Shown piece by piece: positions 1 through 10,935 of a stretch of DNA of 25,649 bases. How positions within the stretch are numbered: position 1 is the stretch's first letter; the number at the start of each line of letters is the position of its first letter. The notes beneath the pieces are model-generated. The model was not told where the DNA came from. It saw only the letters and a program-made list of their open reading frames with translations, and made no database searches. The DNA is taken from positions 111,782 to 137,430 of the forward strand of contig NW_014577487.1 in the NCBI RefSeq assembly GCF_000485595.1. Direction: 5' to 3'. A program made the position numbers and the translations under genes. The stretch comes from Priapulus caudatus (lineage: Eukaryota; Priapulida; Priapulimorpha; Priapulimorphida; Priapulidae).

Positions 1-545
1 GAAGAGGAGCAGAGAGAGAGGAGAGAGAGAAATGGAGAGGAGATACCGGAGAAGAGGAGGAGAGAGAGAAGGAGAGAGAAGTGTGTAGGAGAGAGAGAGG
101 AGGGAAGAGGACAGGAAGGAGAGAGAGGAGGGATGAGAGAGAGAGAGGAGGAGAAGATAGTGGGAGAGAGGTCGAGGAGAGATGAGAGAGAGAGAGAAGA
201 CGGAGCTGGCCCGGGAGAGAGAGGACAGAGAGTACGGAGATGGATGAGATAGGGAGAGTGAGACTGAGCACAGAGAGAGAGGAGGAAGACGAGAGAGAGA
301 GGAGATATGGATGAGATGTAGAGAGATGAGAGAGATGAGATTGAGAGGAGAGATGAAAGAGAAGACGATGAGAGAGAGAGATGAGAGTTACAACTTCGAA
401 TGCCGAGAGAGTGGGAGAGAGAGAGAGATGAGATTGAGAGAGAGAGAGAGAGGTGATTTACGAGCTGTCTGGAGAGACGAGACGGAGACGAGAGATCGAG
501 AGAGCGAGACGAGAGATGATGAGAGAGAGATGAGAAACATTTCGC
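1..545. repeat. Purine (GA)n-dominated low-complexity tract
   Basis: Almost every base is A or G on the plus strand, built from GAGA, GGAG and GATGAGA variants with irregular interruptions, up to about 545 where ordinary AT-rich sequence starts. The ORF at 311-565 is a translation of this repeat (Arg/Glu alternation) and is not a gene. It marks the window edge, so its true length is unknown. The irregularity resembles the noisy GA segment at 4612-4870 and may partly be sequencing error. Confidence 0.85.
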
Positions 546-897
546 TAAGTCACATCATGAGGTAGTTAGAATTGCTAGTGTGAAAAAGTGGTGAAAATCA
601 TAGAAAAGCGTAGACATCTTTACTACGATAATTAGAACATCATTTGATTATTCGCAATTTCGATCATACTGATTAACAGTTTTCTGGGATTAAAATTGCA
701 AGAGGGCAAAATAATTATCAACATCATTATTAAAATAAAATTACTGAAATTAATTTGCACTTATTAATTTTATTTAAAAGCTATCAGCAGGTTTCTCTGC
801 TACTGTAGTGTTGAAATTAGACTCGGCTAAACACACGTACGTGCATTCGCTCTCAGGTTCACAATGCTATTACTATATGCCATTACTAACTACTCAC
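546..897. other. AT-rich intronic sequence, no feature seen
   Basis: AT-rich DNA lies downstream of the exon ending at 898. It includes runs such as attaatttttattt-like stretches and carries no convincing acceptor followed by open coding sequence on the minus strand. I see no other feature here. Confidence 0.5.
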
Positions 898-1040
898 TGA
901 AGGTCTTCTTCGCTAGTGCTTTCACAGCAGCCTTCGGACTCGTGGCGTGCGAGGCGGGACTGATATCCCTGCCACCAGATGGCGGGGCGGTGGCCGGCCG
1001 TGAGTCACCGCAGGGACTGGAAGAATCGCTTCTCGGTATG
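898..1040 (-). CDS. Internal exon of a neuron navigator-like gene (third)
   Basis: The minus strand shows an acceptor (ttattccggcAG) above 1040 and a full-consensus donor (TTCA then GTGAGT) below 898. The 143-bp exon is open as one base, 47 codons and one base. Its first base completes the codon left by the exon ending at 3623, giving Ser-Ile-Pro, so a third S-x-I-P (SSIPRS) is formed only after splicing. The rest is Ser/Pro/Ala-rich (SSSPCGDSRPATAPPSGG), then SPKAAVKALAKKTFS, a basic segment that fits the regularly spaced Lys/Ser blocks of navigators. The exon is GC-rich against AT-rich flanks. It exits in phase 1, and the next exon must lie beyond the left edge because 1-897 shows none. The plus-strand ORF at 864-1052 is its shadow. 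Confidence 0.6.
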
Positions 1041-1096
1041 CTGCCGGAATAAACGACACGGTCACAGCGTGGTTAGGGTTAGGTTACGTTACAAGC

Positions 1097-1128
1097 ATGC
1101 ACGCACGCACGCACGCACGCACGCACAC
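1097..1128. repeat. (ACGC)n microsatellite
   Basis: About seven tandem ACGC units ending in ACACAC, within the intron. The same tetramer recurs at many sites in the window (14352-14390, 16458-16504, 20776-20815), so it is a genome-wide favourite of this species. Confidence 0.9.
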
Positions 1129-2828
1129 ATAGGCGAGCGCTAAGCAACGGGTATCAGAGCGATTACATATTTTCGACGGAGGCAGATCCGTGCTTACCGA
1201 GGGAGGAGGGAACACGGGGGGGGGGGCGTTCACCCAGTACACAGTAACAGCACCGCTTACATTTATATTCGCAACTAATCTGGGTTCATCCTAGCAACGG
1301 GGCTTCCGCTGTTTGCCGTAACTAAACATCCGAGGGTCGGCTAAGGCAAACTCGCGCGAGCGACGCCCTGGCAGTACGATCGACGTGAAACCTAATTCCC
1401 TGGCCGGGCCATTCAGCGAGTGAGTCACCACTCCACATACGCAGCGGGGGAAGAAATAAAAACAGTATGGCGTAGTGATTTCTAAAGGACGGAAGAAAAA
1501 AAGGTAGTTGATTATGCCGAAGAAATGCGCACGCGAAGAACGTACGATTGTCGCTTACTTCTGAAAAGTGGAAAGCGGCTACGATCAAATAAACTATTGA
1601 TGTGAAATAAATTTCGCGTGGATATACATATTCAAATGACGCGAATTAACGCACCCGCACATCGGTGTCCCGGAGAATGACAGATTGTTAGCATCACGAG
1701 TTAATATTTGATCAGCCCTCCAAAATCTCCTGATTAAATTCCGGCCCTCGCTCTTACCATGCCGTTTCAAATTACAGTGCCGCTTAAATTTAAATAGGAT
1801 TTAAACAAAATTTAAATAACGAAAATTCAGAATAATAGCCAACATCTGTTTAAGGTCAATGACATTTCTTTATAATTCTTCCGAATGATAAAAAACAACG
1901 AAAAAAAGATTAGGAAACTTTTATCATTGTAAACGGGTTTTAATCCCATAAAAAATACGCAGTGTGAAATGGATTCCATGCTGCGCGTAACGATGCTCCT
2001 GTGAATTCGCTGCCGGATGAAGTGCAAATTAGATTTCAGAGTGGGTTGTGCTGTTACCCAGATGCTACACTTATTTCCTGCATATTTGTTATTCATTCAA
2101 CCGCCCGATTTTTTATGCATGTATTTATTCCGTGACGCGCTCGTGCATTTATGCATGAGTCGATACGAGTGGACAGTACGTACACGCGCGCGCGCGCACG
2201 AGAGAAATTTCTTCTCATTTCTGAATTTTCACTTTCTCCTGGGAAATTCTTCGGCAGAAAGAAGCCTGCTATAGACATTGCTAAGATGAATAAATGAGTG
2301 AGTGAAAGCAAATAGATGTTCGATAATGACACGTGTGTACATAGATATGGAGATTGAACAACAGCAGCATCTGCTGTGCATGCCTGCAAGGTACAGATCC
2401 GATTCTGTCACTACGAAAATGCATCTTCGTAAAATGCAGAGAATTTTTACATCAGACGATTTCTTTTCCAATATCATAAACGGGTAAATGAATAAAAGGA
2501 CGCGTACGTAGGATAATATCGCGACCAAATTTGCACAATATTCATAGTATGACACAATTGTTCATGATAATATCTACGGAACTTATTAGCACTGTTCTGA
2601 TTGCAGCGCGCACACGCGTTAAGTGGACCACATTCAATCATCACTCCGAATATTCACTTAGACAGCAACAATGTGAGGGTGATTTTCGGTGAATATAGAT
2701 GCGAAAGATATGAGCAGATTTTTCCTTATTGAATCCAGGGTGCTTCTGTCGCGCATCATTGAAACATAATGACGCATATCTGGGTCTGCATCTCGATAGA
2801 AAGCTGGCAGCGATGTAACATTTATAGC

Positions 2829-2867
2829 GGGAGAGGGAGGGAGGGAGGGAGGGAGGGAGGGAGGGAG
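2829..2867. repeat. (GGGA)n microsatellite
   Basis: About nine GGGA units on the plus strand. The inverted pass shows the complementary CCCT-rich stretch near 6940-6970 with indels, and the third pass replaces it with CTG-rich sequence. The run of G triplets meets a simple four-tract G-quadruplex pattern. Confidence 0.85.
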
Positions 2868-3374
2868 CAGTGTTTCCGAATCGAAAGGGGTGACACTGTC
2901 CGTTAGTCACACGACATGACGGTGAAAGCCGTTGTGCGTGCGCGTCGTAAAAAAACGTGGGAGGAACTGATTCGTCTTTGCACGCGCGTGTCATTGTGTG
3001 ACAAAGGAAATGTCAATCGCATTCTCCCACGAGCTCGCCGTTTATGTTGCATCCATCGTGGATCAGCGTGACGTGGCAAGACATGGCATCACGCGATTAA
3101 GTCATTGTCATTATTTCTCTTGAAGACTATGAAATGCAGCGCATGAGAGACCTTTGAAGGCTTCGAGTAAATAAGCCTGGGAAAATGGAAACGTCTCGCA
3201 CTCCCCCCCACCCCCCTCAGAAAAAAGACTTTCATCAAGAACTTATAATATAGTCATGCTTCTTCAAACTCGAGGAAACAATCATGAATTTTTCCAGTTT
3301 TGCTGCTTTTCAATTCCAGCTTTGCAATGCTTCAATGTGACACCCAATTCTGACTACATGTCAATTATTAAAAA

Positions 3375-3602
3375 AAGAGATAGAGGGATAAAATGGGGGA
3401 GGAGAGGGGGAGAAATATAAAAGGCAAAGAGAGAGAAAGGAAGAGAAAGCTCGAGAAAGAGAAAAGGAGAGAGGAGAAAGAGAGGGCGAGCCAGAGATAG
3501 ATAGACAGACAGACACAGAGAGAGAGAGGGGGGAAAGAGAAAGGGAGAGAGTAGAGAGGGAGAGAGAGAGGGGGGGAGGAGGAGGAGGAGGAGGAGAGGG
3601 TG
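3375..3602. repeat. Purine-rich tract flanking the exon
   Basis: GA and GGAGAG low complexity ends in a GGA trinucleotide run at about 3577-3598, directly beside the donor-side intron of the exon at 3623. In transcript orientation it is a long pyrimidine tract that starts about 25 bases after the donor. The two frames open through it encode only Ser/Leu/Pro repeats. Confidence 0.8.
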
Positions 3603-3622
3603 ACATAAGCTGATATTCGTAC

Positions 3623-3826
3623 CTGCTGGAGCTGTCTCTGCTACCAGGTTTGGTCGTCCCGCCGCTGCTAGGGGGCGCTGCAGCAGCCTTGTTGTGATTC
3701 TTCTCTCTGAAGAACTTGAATTTTTCCAACATGGAGTTTTTGCTCTGAGGAGCCTGTAACTTCGATGTTGCCCCTTTAGAGGCAGTGGAGGAGGTACTAG
3801 AAGATAAGCTAGCAGGTGCCACAACC
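3623..3826 (-). CDS. Internal exon of a neuron navigator-like gene with MLEKFKFF motif (second)
   Basis: The minus strand has a pyrimidine-rich acceptor (cttctttcttacAG) before 3826 and a donor (AGCAG then GTACGA) after 3623. The 204-bp exon reads as one base, 67 codons and two bases without a stop. Residues 1-30 are Ser/Thr/Ala/Lys-rich. Residues 28-39 read SKNSMLEKFKFF, followed by REKNHNK, an Ala/Pro/Gly/Ser stretch and GSRDSSS. A MLEKFKL-type block followed by charged residues is what I recall from NAV1-3 and sickie, downstream of the CH domain. Entry phase matches the exon at 12588-12453 and exit phase matches the exon at 1040-898. The minus-strand reading frame stays open into the CT-rich intron, so an unspliced ORF would look longer; the splice sites and phases argue for ending at 3623. 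Two damaged copies lie at 5631-5876 and 9297-9510. The product is probably a cytoskeletal adaptor in neurite outgrowth, by family knowledge only. Confidence 0.68.
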
Positions 3827-4081
3827 CTGTAAGAAAGAAGTTAATTCATACATTCAATTTTAACTCCCTTTCCCTCGTGGTATTAGCATAATACTGTGTT
3901 ACATCATTAGATAATCAATAGCATTCATAACCGACCTTCTAATATGTATTATTTTCCAATGGAACAAATCTTTAATTATATGATGACATGTCAGCAGGAA
4001 AACAACATTCAAGCTACGAATTTTACACTGCGAGCGTTTTTTACTGGAATGCATTATTTACGTAACATTGGTTATAACTGT

Positions 4082-4106
4082 AAATAAATAAATAAATAAA
4101 TAAATA
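4082..4106. repeat. (AAAT)n microsatellite
   Basis: About six AAAT units. A complementary TTTA run is at about 5327-5343 in the inverted pass and a broken form at about 9781-9802 in the third pass. It is a useful alignment anchor for the three passes. Confidence 0.85.
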
Positions 4107-4255
4107 TGTATGTGTGAATGTAAGAGTGGACCACTTCTAAATTTTTCCTAGTGCATTTGCATTACTACGACCTTCACACTTCTCATCACATCACGATTAT
4201 GTCACATTTTGTAATGCAATCCAAGCATCGAAACACAATAGAAATTTTATACGGA

Positions 4256-4279
4256 TTTCTTTCTTTCTTTCTTTCTTTC
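4256..4279. repeat. (TTTC)n microsatellite
   Basis: About six TTTC units. The inverted pass carries (GAAA)n at 5138-5158, and the third pass carries a degraded version near 9970-9990. It is a second anchor for the forward-reverse-forward arrangement. Confidence 0.85.
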
Positions 4280-4546
4280 CAACTGCTACATGTCAGTACG
4301 ATGGAGTAACGCTGACTGTTCATAGACATGATGCGGCAGTGACTGTGCATAATTGATTAAATAATTTAATTAGTGGAAGTATGTGAGGTTTTTGTGCATT
4401 TCACAACTCATGTACGAATGAGTACATGCATTATCGTGCGTGAGTGTGGTATGGCTAGTGGCACTTAATGGTAAGGTGACAGGACATGCTGGAATACTCC
4501 AGGTGTGAAGTCTCTGAATATGAAACTCTCTCTCGCTGCCTCACTC

Positions 4547-4575
4547 CTTTCTCTCGTCTCTCTCTCTCTCTCTCT

Positions 4576-4612
<37 letters not shown>

Positions 4613-4870
4613 AGAGGACCAAGAGAGAGAGAAGAGAGGAGAGAGCGAGAGGAGAGAGAGAGGGAGAGACGAGAGAGATAGAGAGGAGGTAGCAGACGAG
4701 AGAAGAGAGAGAAGTAGAGAGAGAAGAGAGAGGAGAGGAGAGAGAGGAGAGGAGAGAGAGAGAGAGACAGGAGAGTAGAGGGAGACAGGACGAGAGAGAA
4801 GAGAGAGAGAGAGGGAGGCAGACGGACGAGGAGGAGAGAACAGGAGTTGACGGCAGGAGAGAGATTGTTT
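4547..4870. repeat. (CT)n to (GA)n palindromic turning point
   Basis: A (CT)n run to about 4611 flips without a spacer into GAGAGAGGACCAAGAGAGAG and a longer, irregular GA tract to about 4870. The single-copy flanks on both sides are reverse complements, so this is the centre of a large palindrome. Confidence 0.8.
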
Positions 4871-7210
4871 CTATATTCAGAGATCTTCACACCTCGGAGT
4901 ATTCCAGTCATGTCCTGTCACCTTACCATTGAAGTGCCATAGCATACCACACTCACGGCACGTAATGCATGTAACTTCATTCGTACATGACTGTGTGTGA
5001 AATGCCTCACAAATAACCTCACATAACTTTCCACGTAATTAAATTATTGTAATCAATTATGCACAGTCACTTGCTGCATACATGTCTGACTGAAGAGTCA
5101 GCGCTTACTCCATCGTACTGACATGTAGCAGTTGGGGAAAGAAAGAAAGAAAGAAAGAACTCCGTATAAAATTTCTAATACGTGTTTCCCATGCTTGGAT
5201 TGCCTTACAGAAATGATACATAAATCTGTGAATGTGATGGGAAGAAGCTGTGAAGGTCGCTAGCATAATCAATGCACTAGGAAAATATTAGAAGTGGCTC
5301 ACTCTAACATTCACACATACAGATTTATTATTTATTTATTTTTTACGATGTAATAACCAATGTATTTACGTAAATAATGGCTTCATTCTTCAGTAATAAA
5401 ACGCCTCCAGGGCTTAAATATCGTAGGTCTTGAATGTGTTTCCTGCCTTGACGATGGTAATTAAGGATTTGTTTCCATTTGCGAAAATAATTAAATATGT
5501 TAGAAGGTCGGTTATGAATGATATTGACTTATCGTAATGGATGTCCAACAGTTTATGCTGAATACAAGTGAGGAAAGGGATCGTTTAAGATAATTGAAAA
5601 TGTAATTGAATTAAACTTCTTTCATACAAGGGCTTATGTTCGGTTCACCTCTCCGCTCTTAGGCCTTCTTCCTGGGTACCCTCCTCCACTGGTGTTCCGC
5701 TCTATACAAGCGATTCCCCGACCAAACACTCGAATTACAGGACTTGCCCATCAGCAGCAAAACCTCCATGTTGGAAAATTGCAAGTTCTTCCAGAAGAAG
5801 AATTCACAACAAGGCTGCTGCAGGCCCGCCTAGCAGCGGGGGGACGACCAAGTGGTAGACAGAGACAGTCCGCCAGGTACGAATCATCAGCTTACGTGTA
5901 ACCCTCTCCTCTCCTGCTCTGCTCTCTCCTGCCTCTTCTTCCTTCAGCTCAGCTCTCTCTCTCTGCTCGGGCTCTAGCTCTCTCTCTCTTTTTCCCTCTC
6001 CATCTCTTCATCTCCGATTTTCTCTTCTGTTATTTGTCTTTATCTTCCTCCACGAATAAACAATTTCAATTCTTACTCCTCCCTCTCTCTTCCTCTCTAC
6101 TTTCTCCCTTTCTCTCTCCCCCCTCTCTCTTGGTCGTGGCTGGTCATGTCCTATCTATCTCTGGCCTCGCCTCTCTTCTCCTCTCTCCCTGCTCTTTCTC
6201 GAGCTTTCTCTTCCTTTCTCTCTGTTGCCTTTTATATTTCTCCCCTCCTCCTCCCCCATTTTCTCCCTATCTCTTTTTTTAATAATTGACATTAGTCAGA
6301 GATTGCGGTGTTTGCACATTGAAGCATTGCAAGGTGGAATGTGAAAAGCAGCCAAAACTGGCAAAAATGCATGATTGGTCTCCTCGAGTTCTGAAGAAGC
6401 ATGACTATGATTATAAGTTTTTGATGAAAGTCTTTTTTCTGAGGGGGGTGGGGGGAGTGCGAACGTTTCCATTTTCCAGGCTTATTTACTCGAACCTTCT
6501 AAAGGTCTCTCGATGCGCTGATTTCATAGTCTTCAAGAAACATAATGGACAATGACTTAATCGCGTGAATGCCATGGCTTGGCACGTCCACGCTGATCCA
6601 CGATGACGCCAACATAAACCGGCCCGAGCTCGCATGGCTAATCATGTGAGCAAAACATTCACGTCATTGCGACATTTCTTTCCGTTCGATCCAGCAAATG
6701 AACACGTGCGCGTGACAAAGTTCCCACACAGGCATATGCTATCAAGTTCCCTGCTCCACGTTTTTTTACGAGCTGAGCAGCGGACCAACGCAACACTCAG
6801 ACTGCTTGTTTCACACGCTATCGGCCTTCCTGCTTCCCTGTCGACTAACCGTGACCAGTGTCACCCCCTTTCTTCGACATTCCCCAACTCATGTCCTGGT
6901 TTTACAGCAGGTGTACACACAATCTAGCTGCATGCTGCCCTCCCTCCCTGCCCTCCTGGCCCTCCCTCCGCTCTCCGCTATAAACTGTTAACCATTCGCT
7001 GCAGCTTTCTATCGCAGATGCAGACCCAGAGTGAGTGGCGGTGTGAGTGGGGCGAGTGGATGCGCCGACAGAACGCACCACTGGATTCATAAGGAAAATC
7101 TGGCTCGAATATCTTTCAGATTTGCTATTCAATTCAACAAAATCACTCCCATCTACTGCATCTCCTTGCTTTTCGCACTCTGCCTGCACAGTCCCCAACT
7201 ATGTCCGTAT
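4612..7210 (-). repeat. Second (noisy, inverted) pass of the triplicated locus
   Basis: Read in reverse complement it follows 2640-4611 in order: ttcacacctcggagtattcc at about 4888, the GAAA and TTTA anchors, the exon copy, gaagcattgcaa near 6322, the ccctcag/ctgagggg stretch near 6440, and the gacaatgacttaatcgcgtg match near 6550. Differences are mostly one- to few-base insertions and deletions, which make it about 2.6 kb against 2.0 kb in the first pass. The second turn-round lies near 7200-7225, around ctctcgagag. Confidence 0.8.
5631..5876 (+). pseudogene. Damaged inverted copy of the MLEKFKFF exon
   Basis: The plus strand shows the same order of sequence as the intact exon: tccatgttggaaaa, ttcaagttcttc-like, cacaacaaggctgctgcag, and a donor caggtacgaat at 5875. 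It is 246 bases instead of 204, with many indels and an altered start (tacaagggctt). Frame and residues are lost over most of its length. It is most likely a sequencing or assembly copy of 3623-3826 rather than a biological pseudogene; a real inverted duplication is the alternative. Confidence 0.65.
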
Positions 7211-7436
7211 AGCTCTCTCGAGAGCAGAGCAATATCTAAGGTGTTTGGAGAAAGAGCGTGTATGTTTCTGCATCGGCCGGTGTGTATAAGTTAAAGGACG
7301 ACCAAAGATATGAGTCGAGCGATCTTTCCTTACCCTTGGAATCCCAGTCGTTGGTCTCGTGATCGCGCAATCCATTGAAACTGAATGAACGCATATCTGG
7401 CGTCATGCATCTCGAATAGAAGCTGCCCCACCCTAA

Positions 7437-7755
7437 AACTATGCTGAGTTTGACCTTGTCATGGCTAATAGTCTCTCCAGCGCTACTGCTGCTGCTACTG
7501 CTGCCTGCTGCTGCTGTGCTACTGCTGAGGGCTGTGCTACTAGCCTGCTGGGCTGCTGACGGTTGGGCTGCATGAGACGCTGCGTAGGACGTAGCTGGCT
7601 GCCCACTGGGCAGAGCGTGGGCCTGCTGCTGGCGCGATGCAGATTGCTTTGTCCTCGCGTACCATTCGAAAGGTGCACTGCTACTGCATTGCCTGCTGCT
7701 AAAGCTGTGCTGCTGCTGCTGCTGCTAGCTGGCATGCATGTGTCTCGTCGTCTCT
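7437..7755. repeat. CTG/CTA-rich block unique to the third pass
   Basis: Multiple ctgctgctg and ctactgctg runs replace the roughly 100-bp interval with the (GGGA)n tract in the first pass. ORFs on both strands here are poly-Leu, poly-Gln or Ala frames of the repeat. A smaller CTG-rich expansion follows at 7799-7860. It may be an error burst in a poor read or true inserted repeat. Confidence 0.6.
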
Positions 7756-8207
7756 GAGTCACCACCGACATGACGGTGAAGCCGGTAATGCGTGGGCTGC
7801 TTACTGGCTTGCTGCTGTACTGCCGCTTGCTGCTAGCCTTACTGCTGCTGCTCTTGTGCCTGTGCGCGCGGTTCGGTGTAAAAGTAAATAGCGGCCTCGT
7901 TCTGGCGTTAAGTTTGGTAGACTCGGATTGTCTTTACTGCACTGCTGGCGCCGGTGTCATTGTGTGACAAAGGAAATGTCACATCGCATTTCTCCCACGA
8001 AGTCCGCCCCGATGTATGTTGCCGTCCATGTGGATCCAGCGTGACGTCGGCCCAAGACATGGCATTGCCACGACCCGCATAAGTGCCCCTCGCATTGTTC
8101 CATTATTTCCTCTGTTGCTAGAACTAATGAAAAATGCAGAACCCAGCTATTGCTTCCTTTCCTCCTCCTATCCGGAGTACGCATCTTCGAGGCTTCCGAG
8201 TAACCTC

Positions 8208-8516
8208 ACATTGCTCCTGGGAACAATAAAATCGCTAACAAAAACCCCTCCTCCTCTTCGCACCTCCTCCTCCTCCTCCTCCTCCTCTTCCACCTTCCTC
8301 CTTTCTCGCTCCCGACAACCCTTCCCCCTCCACCGTATTCCGTATTAAGCCTTCACCGGCACAACACAATGCACGGCGCACGGAGGCGGGTGCTTGCCGA
8401 CCAACTACCTCCCGTAACGTACTTGAGCGTAGAGCGTCTTAGTGCATAGCGCCATTCGCTTCACTTTGGCTTCACTTAAAAAGCACGGCTACGCTTTCTT
8501 CTCTTGTCGTCGCTAC
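8208..8516. other. Third-pass block without counterpart in the first pass
   Basis: About 300 bases stand where the first pass has about 45 between gcttcgagtaa and the C-rich cccctcag stretch. It includes a (CTC)n run at about 8257-8287 and otherwise mixed sequence. No coding signal was recognised. Confidence 0.45.
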
Positions 8517-9296
8517 CCCCCCCCCCTCAGAAAAAAAGACGTAGTGTCATACCAAAAACTCGCTATTCATAGACTCAGATAGTCTCACTGCGATTCTTGC
8601 AAACTACACCGGAAGGGAGAGCGATCCCAATGGATATTGGTGTTCCAGCGTTTTGCTCTCACGCTCTCTATATTATTGTGAATTCCAGCTTTGCAATGCT
8701 TCCCAATGTGTAACCACATTCTGCACTACATGTCACATTATTAAAAAAGAGATAGAGGGAGAAAAAGTGGGGGCGAGGAGCGAGGGTTGAGAGAATATAA
8801 AAGGCACAAACAGGGACAGGGATGAAAAAGGGACATGGAGAACAAGGCTCGTGAGATAAAGAGAAAGGTTGAGATATAGAATGAGAAAAAGAGATAATAG
8901 GAATGCGAAGCGCACACATCAGCGTGATCCTGCTCCTCGCCCCCCCCACCCCCCCGTCAAGATATGATAGACAAGACAGACACAGAGGTTTCGTTCGATC
9001 ATTTTGGACGTCATTGTTTTTTTGTGTCGTCGTTTTGATTGTAGAAGAGAAAAGGCGAGAAAGCTAGAGAGGGAGAAGAGAGAGGGGGAGAGCCGAAGAA
9101 CAGGGATATGGAGAGATAAGACAAAAGACAGAAATGAGAAAAATAGGACAGTTCTCGTTTGTTTTTTCTATGAAGAGAGGCGGAGTGAGGGAAAAAGAGA
9201 CAGAGACGAGGAAGAGACAGCAGAGAGAGAGCGAGAGAGAGAGGAGGAGGAGGAGGAGGAGGGAGACGCGGTGACATAAGCTGAGATATTCGATAC

Positions 9297-9510
9297 GCTG
9301 CTGGAGCTGTGCTCTGCTACCAGGCCTTGGTCGTCCCGCCGCCTTGCTAGGGGCGCTGCAGCCAGCTCTGTGCTGATTCTTCGTCTCTGAAGAATCTTGA
9401 ATTCTGTCTCCGACATGCGCAGTTTTTGCTCTGAGGAGCCTGTAACTTCGGATGTTGCCCCTTTAGAGCAGTGGGGAGACTAGAGCATTAAGCTAGCAGG
9501 TGCCACAACC
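9297..9510 (-). pseudogene. Damaged direct copy of the MLEKFKFF exon
   Basis: The minus strand repeats the exon with a length of about 214 (10 more than the intact copy, so out of frame). The MLEKFK codons are broken around 9400-9420 and the donor is disrupted by an inserted base near 9297. Flanking intron sequence on both sides also matches the intact locus. As with the inverted copy, an artefact is favoured. Confidence 0.65.
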
Positions 9511-10599
9511 CTGTAGAAGAATGTTAATTCATACATTCAATTTTAATCCCTTTCCCTCCTTGTCATTAGCCATAATTACTGCTGTTACGATCAATTAGAT
9601 AATCAATCATCATTCATAACCTCGACTTCTTAATCATTGTATTATTTCTCCAAAATGGGAGACAACATCTTTATATTAGCAATGTCAGCAGGAAAACTAA
9701 CATTCAAGCTACGAAATTTACAGCTGTGCGAGCGTTTTTACTGGAATGCATTATTTACGTTATAATTGGATTATTACCTGTAATAAAATAATAAATAAAT
9801 AAACTATGTTATGTGTGTGAATGTCAAGAGTGGCACCACTTCTATATTTTTTCCCTAGGTGCATGTTGCAATTACTACGGACCTTCACACTTCTCACACA
9901 TCACGATTATGTCTCTATCTTGTATATGCAATCCAGAGCCATCGAAACACGATAGAATATTTTATACGGATTTTCTTGTCCTTGTTTCTTCGTTTGCCAT
10001 ACTGCTACATGATCAGCTGACGATGGGATGTATAACGTTGACTCCTTCCAAGACATGATGCAGCAGTGACTGTGTGCATCAATTGATTAAATAATTTAAT
10101 TAGTGGAAGATATGTGAGGTTTTTGTGGCATTTCACCACTCATAGATGTGTTACGGTGATGTGGTGTGGTGTGTGATGTAGTGTTGTCGTAGTTAGAGTG
10201 CTGGTGTTGTCTGTGTCTGCCTTAAGGTGAGTGTTGGTATGGTAGTTGGCCACTTAATGGGTACGCCTACCAGGTGACAGGACATGCTGGAATTACTCCA
10301 GGTGTGAAGTCTCTGAATATGAAACTCTCTCTCGCATGCCTTGTTGTGTTCAAATATATGTGTGTGTGTTGTGTGTTGTTGTGTGCGCGCGCCCGCGTGT
10401 CCATCTCCGTGCCGTCGTGCGCGTTTATCCGCCAAGCTTCTTCCTGAGCGTTGTTCTTCATCCTCCTTTACTCCTGCCTTCATTTTTTCTACCGTACCTG
10501 CAATTAACACCTGGCAGGTTAGCCTGCCCCCTCCCGCTCCCTTCACCCCCTCGTGCGGCTACAACACATTACTCCTTGCCATCTACTACCCCCCTCCCT

Positions 10600-10788
10600 C
10601 TCCTCATGCTCCTCCTCCTCCTCCTCCTCTCCCTCTCTCGTCCTCTCTCCTTCCCTCTCCTGTCCCTTCTCCTCCCTCGTCGCTCTCTTCGTCTCCTCCT
10701 TCCTCTCTCCTCAGCCACTCGCCATCAGCTCTCTCTTTCTTCACGTCTCCTCTCTCTGCGTTCTCTCTCTCTCTCTCTCTCGTCTGCT

Positions 10789-10836
<48 letters not shown>

Positions 10837-10848
10837 GCTCGTCTCTCG

Positions 10849-10883
<35 letters not shown>

Positions 10884-10935
10884 GTCTCTCTCTCTCGGTC
10901 TCTCTCTTCTCGGTCTCTCTCTCACTCTGTTTCAG
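10600..10935. repeat. (CT)n-dominated tract left of the gap
   Basis: Long CT runs with interruptions end in cggtctctctctcactctgttt. The same ending follows the clean CT tract at 11755-11860. The overlapping frames open through here (up to 260 codons) are Ser/Leu or Arg/Glu repeats only. Confidence 0.85.

Larger units (their letters stand above)
1041..3622 (-). other. Intron between the second and third navigator-like exons
   Basis: This 2.6-kb stretch runs from donor GTACGA at 3622 to acceptor ccggcAG at 1041 on the minus strand. It begins, in transcript sense, with a long pyrimidine tract (3375-3600), and holds (ACGC)n, a G run at about 1216-1226, an alternating CG tract at 2185-2199 and a (GGGA)n tract. 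I found no exon with convincing splice sites in it. The ORFs on both strands around 2000-3000 are unrelated short frames. The part above about 2640 recurs in the inverted and direct copies further right. Confidence 0.5.
2640..4611 (+). repeat. First (clean, forward) pass of the triplicated locus
   Basis: This segment holds the intact exon at 3623-3826. Its end, tgacaggacatgctggaata followed by a cctccaggtgtgaag-like stretch and then a (CT)n run, turns into its own reverse complement at about 4611. The outer limit near 2640 is approximate because similarity to the other passes fades there. Confidence 0.8.

Noticed and set aside
864-1052. Plus-strand ORF of 62 codons with a Leu-rich start
   Set aside because: It is antisense to the third exon, whose minus-strand frame has proper splice sites and matching phase; the plus frame has no support.
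1069-1092. ggttagggttaggtt, telomere-like
   Set aside because: Only two or three units, lying in the acceptor-side intron next to an exon; too short for an interstitial telomere.
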